NCBI GenBank assembly: GCA_965196985.1
Contig: CBDALO010000204.1
Location: forward strand, 1-64,000
Source of the DNA: 2-12-FULL-35-23 sp965196985
GTDB lineage: Bacteria; Pseudomonadota; Gammaproteobacteria; UBA12402
Direction of reading: 5' to 3'
DNA length: 64,000 bases
Both the position numbers and the translations under genes were made by a program. Below, one piece after another: positions 28,756 through 37,206 of the stretch. The notes under the pieces are model-generated. The model saw only the letters and a program-made list of their open reading frames with translations. It made no database searches and was not told the origin of the DNA. Position 1 is the stretch's first letter, and the number at the start of each line of letters is the position of its first letter.

Positions 28756-30287
28756 GCTAGTGCGCCATCCTTTCTGTAAATTCCATTGACTTGCTGAAAA
28801 TAAGCAGGCGACTCAGTCAGATTAGAAATTCCTTTTAAGGTAAACTTAACCAAAAAAGAGGAATGACAATGAGCTGCTATAAAAATGAGAACTTAATCGA
28901 AGAAGCCATACATGTTTTAGCGATGGAGGGGTTTGAAGCTTTACCTAAGCTTGTCTCCAGGTTGATGAATGAGGCTATGTTAATAGAAAGGGAGCGCCAT
29001 TTAAATGCCAGTCCTTATGAGCGAACTGGCGATAGAAACGGATATGCGAACGGCTTTAAACCAAGGTTAATTAACACAGGTCAAGGTCAGCTTGAGCTAC
29101 AGATACCGCAGGTTAGAGACTCCAATGAAGCCTTCTATCCATCAGTCTTAGAGCGAGGTGTACGCTCTGATAGAGCACTTAAGCTGGCTGTCGCTGAAAT
29201 GTATGTGCATGGGGTTTCCACGCGCAAAGTTGAAAAGGTGCTAAAGCAACTCTGTGGAACAGATATTTCAAGCACAGAGGTAAGCCGTTGCGCTAAATTG
29301 TTGGATGAAGATTTAAAGAAATGGCGAAATAAGCCGTTAGGAAAGATAAAATATCTTTGGCTAGATGCACGTTATGAGAAGGTGCGCACTAGCGGCACAG
29401 TACAAGACTGTGCGGTATTGATAGCCTATGGCTTTGATGAATCAACCGGCAAGAGAACAGTGCTAGGTGTTTCTGTTGCGTTATCAGAGGCTGAGGTACA
29501 TTGGCGTGATTTTCTTCAGCAGTTGGTTGAGCGAGGTATACATGGTATTGAGTTGATTACTAGCGACGCTCATACTGGCCTAAAAGCCGCTAGAAGAGCT
29601 GTGTTCCCCAGTGTTCCTTGGCAACGCTGCCAATTTCATTTGCAGCAAAATGCTCAGGCTCACATACCAAAGCGCTCAATGAAGGAACCAGTAGCTGAGG
29701 AGATTACAGCTATATTTAATGCCTCAAACATTCATGAGTCGGAAAGACTATTGGCTATGGCGGTAGATAAATATCAGCAAACAGCACCAGAGCTTTCTTC
29801 TTGGTTGGAAGTGAATATACCGGAGGGCTTAGTAGTGATGAACTTTGACAGGCCGCATCAAAAAAGATTAAGAACCAGTAACATAGCTGAGCGCGTAAAC
29901 AGAGAGGTAAAAAGAAGGACGCATACAGTTGGAATTTTCCCTAATACTGAATCGTGCCTAAGGCTCGTATCAGCTGTTTTAGTGGAAATTGATGACCAGT
30001 GGAGCGGATCACCTAGATACTTAAGTTGAAGTGAATAATAAGGCTTCATAGGGTTTTAGGATAGATCATTCTTGTTCTTATTAACGAGATATAATTGCTA
30101 TTACCTAAAAGTTAATAATTTATTTTGAGAGGAGAAAAATTTGAGGTATAAATAATTTTTTAGATTGATTAGCATAATTAATTTAAGATATTATGCGATG
30201 AGACAGGTACAATAGAGTGCCATTTAGAATTTTAAAGGTTTTTCTAAGTACTGAAGTTGGTTTTTACAGACAAAATAACGCTCTATC
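28756..30287 (+). mobile_element. IS256-family element, copy 3 (1,532 bp)
   Basis: The element runs from GCTAGTGCG to CGCTCTATC with the duplication TTCTAAGT at 28748-28755 and 30288-30295. It is inserted antisense to kinase A, just upstream of the catalytic-loop coding part. Confidence 0.95.
28863..30029 (+). CDS. IS256-family transposase, copy 3
   Basis: The 388-residue product appears identical to copy 2 by eye, with all Mutator-family motifs intact. It is probably active. It is transcribed against the kinase gene it interrupts. Confidence 0.93.
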   Translation: MTMSCYKNENLIEEAIHVLAMEGFEALPKLVSRLMNEAMLIERERHLNASPYERTGDRNGYANGFKPRLINTGQGQLELQIPQVRDSNEAFYPSVLERGVRSDRALKLAVAEMYVHGVSTRKVEKVLKQLCGTDISSTEVSRCAKLLDEDLKKWRNKPLGKIKYLWLDARYEKVRTSGTVQDCAVLIAYGFDESTGKRTVLGVSVALSEAEVHWRDFLQQLVERGIHGIELITSDAHTGLKAARRAVFPSVPWQRCQFHLQQNAQAHIPKRSMKEPVAEEITAIFNASNIHESERLLAMAVDKYQQTAPELSSWLEVNIPEGLVVMNFDRPHQKRLRTSNIAERVNREVKRRTHTVGIFPNTESCLRLVSAVLVEIDDQWSGSPRYLS

Positions 30288-31013
30288 TTCTAAGTCCAGG
30301 AGGCCGCCTAGAGGACATGTCATTGTTATAACGATCAAATAAGTCTTGGTTCCCCAACAATGAGGTCACAACAGCAAGCTTAGCTGGTGCATCACTATTT
30401 GCAGCAACGTAACAGGGTCTATCAAGTAGTGATGAGCAATATAGCTCTGCTTGAATTCCTTTTCTAGATCGTGCAAGCAGCCCCTTACCTTGAAGACGCT
30501 TTTTAAGTGTCCGAAGTAAAATCAACTCCTTAGCCGCACCCTTATCCCCTATTAACAAAGACAGACACTTAACCAACCGTTCACCACCAGCGGTGTAACG
30601 AGCTCTTTCTTCACTCGCCAACTCACAAGCCTGCCTTAGAAGTTCTTTATCAGGTTGTTGTTCTGCAGGAGGTAATTTTCTACGTTGCGCAAGCAACTGT
30701 TTAAATACATCAGCAACTTGCTTACGAGTGCGTAGCGACTTCGCTTGCATTTGATATAAACAACCTGGCGGCACCCAAAAAACTGAGCAATCACCACCTA
30801 CAACATTAGTTCTCCTTTTATAAGTCCATATATAAAAATCACCAGCACGCTCTACCGTGACACCCAATCGAGCTAATACCTCAGCACCAGCAAAGGTTTT
30901 GGTGCTACGATGGTAAAGTTTGATAACTTGAGGCATTGGTATTGCAGGCAAAGTCGCTGGAGCTAGGCTTAATAGATGAGGTGATCCTGGCATTTTGTTA
31001 CCTATTTATTATT

Positions 31014-31973
31014 AGACCTTCTGCGTAACTAAGGGCAGTTCTAGAAACTAGCTAAAATTTGCTTATAATTGCCTGATTAATAATCATTCATGGAAAGGCA
31101 TATGCTATTAAGCTATCAGCAACTCAGTAACCGCCCGCGTATTTTTAAAAAGTTAACTGGTTTGACCCTTGATGATTTTGAAACGATACACCAACAAGTG
31201 AAGTCATCACTTGATGATGAGTTTAGTAAGCTGGGAAGGCGCCCGAAACTCACCACGCACCATGATCGCCTTTTGCTTCTCATGATGTACTATCGCACTT
31301 ATGTAACACATGAATTCTTAGGTTACTTTGTTGGTTTGGATGACAGTAATGTCTGCCGCTTATTTAAACGCTTAGAACCCTTAGTGGCCAAGCATATTCA
31401 TATTAAAAAAGACAGAACCCTAACAGAAGATGCGGTTTGCGCTATATTAATGGATGTAACGGAGCAGCCTATTCAGCGCCCCAAAAAGAAGAAGCCACGT
31501 AAAGATTATTATTCTGGTAAAAAGAAAAGACATACTCAAAAGGTGGAGATAGCAATGAGTACATCCGGAAAAATAATCAACGTCTCTCAAACAATGCCTG
31601 GGAGGGTTCATGATATTAAGATCCGACAACGTGGCAGCCCACTGCCACCAGCAGAAAAATATGCTGATCTAGGATACCAAGGAATTCAACATACTGACCC
31701 CTTGGTTAACTTACCTCATAAAAAGCCCAAAGGCGGCAAATTAACTACTCAACAAAAAGAGGATAACCGTAATCACAGCAAGATCCGTATTAGGGTTGAA
31801 CATCAATTCTCAAAATTTAAAAAATTCCGCATTCTTGGGGAGGTGTATAGGAATTTTCGCAGAAAACACAATATGAGATTTAATATTATTGCTGGGATTC
31901 TCAATCTTCAAGCCGGATTCTAAAACTACAAACGAGCATAAGCTCGCCCAGTATTTAGTTTCGCAGAAGGTCT
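31014..31973 (+). mobile_element. IS5-family (ISL2-like) element, 960 bp
   Basis: Inverted ends AGACCTTCTGCGTAACTA and AGACCTTCTGCGAAACTA bound the element. The flanks share ATT (3 bp), or TA if the ends are one base shorter, as expected for this group. It sits about 20 bases upstream of the kinase A start and so probably separates that gene from its promoter. Confidence 0.88.
31090..31923 (+). CDS. IS5-family (ISL2-like) transposase
   Basis: The 277-residue protein has an N-terminal helix-turn-helix region. A DDE_4-type core follows: MDVTEQPIQRP (first D/E region), MPGRVHDIKI, ADLGYQGI (second aspartate), and a C-terminal RIRVEHQFSKFK carrying the acidic residue. The internal GKKKRHTQKVEIAM matches the conserved GKKKxHTxK block of this family. 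The frame is intact. Confidence 0.9.
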   Translation: MERHMLLSYQQLSNRPRIFKKLTGLTLDDFETIHQQVKSSLDDEFSKLGRRPKLTTHHDRLLLLMMYYRTYVTHEFLGYFVGLDDSNVCRLFKRLEPLVAKHIHIKKDRTLTEDAVCAILMDVTEQPIQRPKKKKPRKDYYSGKKKRHTQKVEIAMSTSGKIINVSQTMPGRVHDIKIRQRGSPLPPAEKYADLGYQGIQHTDPLVNLPHKKPKGGKLTTQQKEDNRNHSKIRIRVEHQFSKFKKFRILGEVYRNFRRKHNMRFNIIAGILNLQAGF

Positions 31974-32189
31974 ATTGTTATTATGAACAGAGCAGGATAT
32001 TACCAATAAAACCTACAAACGCAAGTTTAATCTGCTTCGACATACACCCTAAGTAATACGCTTCAGCTCATTTACCGATATAGAAACGCCTTTATCTTCA
32101 CTCCCGGCAATAGAATCTGAACCACCAAAAAAAGTCATCCGGTTGTTTTTTTGAAAATCTTTAGCTGCATTACTATCACTTGGCAATGA

Positions 32190-34110
32190 GTTTTTTACCA
32201 TTTGTTCCCAATTCTCACGAGAAAAATTGCCTGTTAAGGCAACATGATCAACCACCACCTGTTGTAAGAGCTGATCGCCCCTAATCACTACCCAGTCCTT
32301 ACGAGAAAAACCACCTATTAAGGCAATATGATTGACTGCTTGTTGCAAGAGTGGACTAGTCCTAATCACATCCCAACTTTCACGAGAAAGAAAGCTCTGA
32401 AAACCTTTTCTGCTTGCAATGGCTGATCAAGACTAATTGAATACCAATCCCTGGACCAATAGCAACTTTCCGTTGAGGCAATGTTATTAACGGCTCTTTG
32501 TAATGCCTGATCACCCCTAATAGCTTCCCAGTCTTCACGAGAAAAGTTGCCTGTTGAGGCAACATTATTAACCGCTGTCTGTAAAAGCTGATTATCACTG
32601 ATAATCTCCCAATCTTTTCGAGAAAAACTACCTGTTAAAGCAATATTATTAACTGTTTCCTGCAACCGCTTACTGTCTCTAACTCTTCCCCAGTCCTCAC
32701 GAGAAAAGCTACCTGTTAAAGCAATATTATTAACTGCCATAGGCAATATTATGTCACGGTCACTATAACCAAAATAAAGGCTCTGAGTTATTATGTTCCA
32801 GTCTTCGCAAGAGAAGCCCTCTATATGAGCAAGATAGTTGATTGCTTGTTGTAAGTGTTGATTGTCCCTAACCGCCACCCACTCATGAGAGGAACCCCAA
32901 AACCCCACCACTGAGCCAATATGATTGACAGCTTGTTGTAATAATTGACTATCCTTAATTACTTCCCAATCCTTACGAGAAAAATCCTCTATATGAGCAA
33001 GATGGCTAACCGCTTGTTGCAATGGCTGGTCGCTCCTAATGATTTCCCAATCCTCACGAGAAAAATTCCCTGTCGCAGCAATATGGTTAACTGCTGCTTG
33101 TAATGTCTGAGCGCTCCTAATAATCTGCCAATCCGCATAAGAAAACGCCCCCGTTGAAGCAATGTGATTGACAGCCGTCGACAATTTTTGCAACATTTCA
33201 TCTCTTTTAAGGGCATACCAATCTTCACGACAAAAATTCCCTGTCGCAGCAATATGGTTAACTGCTGTTTGCAGTGTTATATCACGATCACTGGAAGCAA
33301 AATAAAAGCTTTGAACTACAAACCAATCTTCATGAGAAAACTCCCCCGTTGAGGCAATGTGATTAACGGCTCTTTGCAAATCTTTATTGTTTTTAATAGT
33401 TTCCCAATCCCAACGAGAAAAACACCAAGAATCCTCTATTGAGGTTGAGGCAATATTATTAACCGCCACTTGCAGTAGTCGATCGCTCTTAATGGTTTCC
33501 CAATCCTCACGAGAAAACTCTTCAATTGAAGCAATATTATTAATGGCTCTTTGTAATATTTCATCACCCCTAACAGCCTCCCAATCCTTACGAGAAAAGC
33601 CTTCAATTGAAGCAATATAATTAATGGCGCTTTGTAATGCCTGATCATCCCTAATAACTTCCCAGTCTTCACGAGAAAAACTTCCAACTGAAGCAATATG
33701 GTTGACCGCCTGTGCTAATAACGCCAACTGATTATCTCTAATTACACACCAATCCTCATAAGAGAAACCTTCTATGCAAGTAATATGATTAACCGCCTGC
33801 CGTAATGGCACCGACTGTTTGCCTCTAATAGCACACCAATCCTCATAAGAAAAGTGCCCAGTTGAAGCAATCTGATTGACTGTTATTTGCAAGGACCTAT
33901 CATCTCTAATCTCCTCCCAAACAGCAACTTGATTAAAAACTCCTATTGATGCAATGTGATTGACTGCTGTTTGTAATGCATTATCTCCTCTAATAATCTC
34001 CCAATCCCCACGAGAAAGTTTTTGGTTTGAAAGGATATTATAGACGGCTACTTGCAAAACCATATCACCTCTAATCTCATCCCAGTCTTTATCAGAAATC
34101 TCAAAAGTGA
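32190..34110 (-). repeat. Tandem 27-residue (81-bp) coding repeats
   Basis: About 23 units follow the kinase domain. The consensus has two parts: FSREDWExIRxD, then a short turn and LQxAVNHIASxG. Most units are exactly 27 residues. A few carry insertions of 2 to 9 residues, mostly in the turn before LQ (for example SLYFGYSDRD or SFYFASSDRD). Each unit is predicted to form two short helices, so the array should build an alpha-solenoid. The residues between the helices vary most. I do not recognise it as TPR, ankyrin, Sel1 or HEAT. Confidence 0.85.
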
Positions 34111-34681
34111 ATTTACATTTTTGCTCTTGCATAAAGCTAGCAAGAACTGAACAAACCTTAATTTTTGCTTCATCTGCAGATTTGATAATACAGTCATGCG
34201 CCTTTAAAGCAGCTTCTAATTCATCATCCGAATCCATATATAGATGAACCAAAAAATGTACTTTAATATACTCTAGACTAGGACGATCTTTAGGAGATGC
34301 AGAACGCATCAGCAGAGTAAGAGGAATTAGCGAGGAAGTAGAAGGTAAAACCTGAATCATAGTCATGCCTAGCGCAAAAATTTCAGTTTGAATAGTGTTC
34401 TTCCGCAAATCATATAATTCTGGCGCCCAGTATAGCTGTGTTCCTTCTATATGATTTCTAGCTTCCATCGCTGAGGTAGCCAAACCAAAGTCAATTAACG
34501 AAACTTTTTTTCCATTAAAAACAATATTTTCAGGCTTTATATCTCGGTGGAGATAAGGTGTTCCTTTTTTAGATAACACCCCCATGTGTAGCCGGTTCAA
34601 CTCATTAGCCGCACAAAAGCAAACATATATCCTTTGTCTTTCATCTTTAAAAGGATAGTTTTTCAAAGAAATACCTAAGTA

Positions 34682-36561
34682 GTGACTGACAGAAAACCTA
34701 CTAATTCTTAGTCTTTGTTGTTTTATTACACTTTCATTTTTTTATATCCGCGCGAGATCATAATAAAAATAGCATGTTAAGCCCTGGCCGCGTACAAAAA
34801 AATGAAATCTCGCTGTTTTGATACGAAAAAAAGCATCCTGCTTTCTGGAATACAATGGGATATTCTGAGGCTGACTAGGCAGCTAACGGTGGGCTGCGAC
34901 CTCGAATGCGTTTTTTTAGTCGCGCTGCTTTCCTTTGCTCAGCTCTTTGTATAAGACTTCCGATACGATCTATGTTTTTTCCAACAATCGCTAAGCCAAC
35001 ATAACTCTTAAAGCCATCAATGCCGTGATCTAGGCATTGATCCAACCCATGAACTTCAAGAGCATTAATACTGGATTCTACCGCAGAATGCTTTTGTTTC
35101 GCTTTCACAAACGAGTCTGACTTTTCAATTTCCTGTGCTTCCTTTGAGAGTCGACCTTTTCTCGGCAATGCAACAACTTCCAAAATATCTGCTAACGCAG
35201 ATTGATTTTCTTTTGAATGAAAGCCCTTATCAAAACTACATGTGTTTAACTCTGGGAACTTTTGTTGGGTCTCTTGAACCATAGATACGGCGACCTTGTC
35301 ATCAGTCTCATTCTCCATCACACGATGATGCAATATAAATTGGTGTTGATCCTCCAAGACACAGACTTTCATTCCTAATTCGACTGGTACACCAGCCTTT
35401 CCTTTTACAATCCATTCAGTATGTGGCTGAAAGACAGAAAAGACTTTTTCTTCATGCGGGATCTTTTCATCCAATAATATTCGGCGTTTAATTTGATCAA
35501 CTTGGCGATCTGCATGAACCGTGAACATTTCTATACTTTCAACCAGTGGCGCATCTTGCGGCTTCAGTAGATCGGCTTTCTGGATAGCGTTTATTGAGGC
35601 ATGTGCTTTATCTAAATATTTTTGCGCAATATTGAGATACTCCTGATGAGCATCCTTGATTGCCTTGTCCTTTTTGTTTTGTTGATCTGCTTGCTTGCTC
35701 TTACTGCGCTTTTTTAGTTGAGCTATTCGCATGAGCCGTTTCAGATGCTTGATGTTATATCGATATTGACGCCAGTCACTCAATCCGCTGTGTTCACACA
35801 GCTTGGCCACCTGCTGAATTATTTTGCGCATTGCGTCAAACAGTAAGCTTATGTCTGTTGGAAAATGTACGTCTGTTTCAACCACAAAGGAATCGCAACG
35901 GCCTCGCAGAGGCTCACTTTTTTTTAACAATGAATGACCAGCTTTCACAACAACTTGATTAATCTCATCTAACAACTCGGGAGTGAGTAGCGAGACATTG
36001 TCTTTAATTGTTTGCAGCTGATACTCTATTTTATCGAAAAAATCAGCATGCCCTAGCATTTCACGAATGGTTTTATGTTGATTCACAAGTTCATGCAGTC
36101 GATCATAATCACAATTTAGACTCAGGCGGAGTACTCCCATGACCAATATTTTCCATAATTCCATACCAGGGCGTCCATTATTCTTGTCAACCTCAGGTGC
36201 AATCCGAGCCTCTAGTAGTTCGAAAATCTCCTTCCGTACAGAGGGTGTACTATAAATAAACTGTAGCCCTTTTAATAATTTTGGAATGTCATCCCGTGAT
36301 TTAGAGCTGATTTGAATTTTAGAAATATCTACTTGGCCAATTTGCATTTGTGGATTTTGGGCTAGTCTTGTCATTCTTGCTTTCCAGTGAAGAGTTACCA
36401 TGCTGTGGCGAAAAATCATCGAAGATTAAGGCATTATATCGAAAATAAGCTGTAAATAGCTGGAAAACGAGTATTTAGTGCTGTTTTTTGAAAATCTTCA
36501 TGTGACCAGTTCGCCCCGAAACATTGAAAATAAAAGGCTTTGCGGGTTTTCTGTCAGTCAC
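34682..36561 (-). mobile_element. ISNCY-like element, 1,880 bp
   Basis: Inverted ends GTGACTGACAGAAAACC bound the element. The 6-bp duplication TAAGTA lies at 34676-34681 and 36562-36567. It splits kinase B between the N-lobe and the C-lobe. Excision rejoins VLPYL to GISLKN in frame. Confidence 0.9.
34875..36419 (-). CDS. ISNCY-like (ISDol1-type) transposase
   Basis: The 514-residue protein contains GRPGMELWKILVMGVLRLSL, NCDYDRLHELVNQH and METDV-like VVETDVHFPTD. Later come CSFDKGFHSKENQ and KHSAVESSINALEVHGLD. From memory this pattern belongs to the ISNCY/ISDol1 transposases, a DDE-type group. A lysine-rich coiled segment sits in the middle. The frame is intact. It is oriented with kinase B. 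Confidence 0.8.
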   Translation of the reverse strand: MIFRHSMVTLHWKARMTRLAQNPQMQIGQVDISKIQISSKSRDDIPKLLKGLQFIYSTPSVRKEIFELLEARIAPEVDKNNGRPGMELWKILVMGVLRLSLNCDYDRLHELVNQHKTIREMLGHADFFDKIEYQLQTIKDNVSLLTPELLDEINQVVVKAGHSLLKKSEPLRGRCDSFVVETDVHFPTDISLLFDAMRKIIQQVAKLCEHSGLSDWRQYRYNIKHLKRLMRIAQLKKRSKSKQADQQNKKDKAIKDAHQEYLNIAQKYLDKAHASINAIQKADLLKPQDAPLVESIEMFTVHADRQVDQIKRRILLDEKIPHEEKVFSVFQPHTEWIVKGKAGVPVELGMKVCVLEDQHQFILHHRVMENETDDKVAVSMVQETQQKFPELNTCSFDKGFHSKENQSALADILEVVALPRKGRLSKEAQEIEKSDSFVKAKQKHSAVESSINALEVHGLDQCLDHGIDGFKSYVGLAIVGKNIDRIGSLIQRAEQRKAARLKKRIRGRSPPLAA

Positions 36562-37206
36562 TAAGTAAGGTAGAACTATTGTTTCTTTATATGGCTTTAA
36601 TCGCTTAGCCCCCCCCTTGGTACTGGCTTAGATCCTCTAAAATATTTTTTTCTAATGCAGGAATAGCAAGAACTTTAGCTACCTTTAAAGCATATAAAAA
36701 ACCATTTTCATCTTCAGCCAATTTAACTTTACCAGAACTACCCTTACCTAAATACTCACCCTCACCAGCAATAGCCAAAATTCTATTATCAATTTTAATA
36801 AATGAATGAGTTAGGTGGATCTCAGGACCATCACGTTCGTTTGGATCAGTGTAATTGATTGCTTCTTTTTTTAATGCTCGCTTAATTTTCGTATCATTTG
36901 GTGCCTTACCTAATAAACCATTAGCTACGCGCCACTCTAAAGCTTTTTTTTTCTGAGGACTCCCAGTTTAGAGGCATAGTTTACGCTCTTTAAACTACCT
37001 ATGATGATTGTAATATAACAAAAACACCCCGAAGATAACTTAACAAAAAATGTACTTTTCAAACATATTAGTGTGCTAAACCCCATAAAAATAAAATATC
37101 TCTAAGCGTGCTATTTTATGAAAGGCACAAAGAAAAATTAAGCATTGCCTTTAGTAGGCACTTCTCGTTAAAAGAAAACAATCAACATAAGCATATCTAA
37201 CCCACT

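Larger units (their letters stand above)
28060..30993 (-). pseudogene. Eukaryotic-like protein kinase A, interrupted by IS256 copy 3 and frameshifted
   Basis: Coding parts are 30993-30288 and 28755-28060. Excision of IS256 with one TTCTAAGT copy joins ...RRPPGLR to RIRLYSGQL... in frame. The catalytic loop is HCDLAIDN (HxDLxxxN) and the metal motif is DFG in LIDFGFAE. The usual RD arginine is cysteine. A 220-residue N-terminal region is basic and unfamiliar. A further break lies at a run of five A (28433-28437), where one more base would join AAC to FPFYFDLKPRR. The C-terminal tail is rich in Ser/Gly. No signal peptide is seen. Such kinases in intracellular bacteria are often secreted effectors, which is inference. 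Confidence 0.8.
32049..36977 (-). pseudogene. Eukaryotic-like protein kinase B with about 23 C-terminal 27-residue repeats; split by an ISNCY-like element
   Basis: The gene starts at ATG 36977 and reads through 36567, then resumes at 34675 after the IS. The N-lobe has GEYLGKGSSGKVKLAE (glycine loop) and YALKVAK (lysine). After the IS come VLPYLGISLKNYPFK, then HRDIKPEN and DFGLA and an APE-like WAPELYD. All kinase landmarks are present. Residues after the kinase form a tandem repeat array ending near 32190, then a polar tail. Breaks occur at A9 (36944-36952), G8 (36609-36616, written C on plus) and near 32390. A8 and G7 would restore the frame at the first two sites. No signal peptide or membrane segment is visible. 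A secreted effector role is inference. Confidence 0.82.

Noticed and set aside
32190..34110. CRISPR-like array, suggested by regular repetition on the plus strand
   Set aside because: The period is about 81 bp, units are diverged and in one coding frame, and no cas genes are present. It is a coding repeat.
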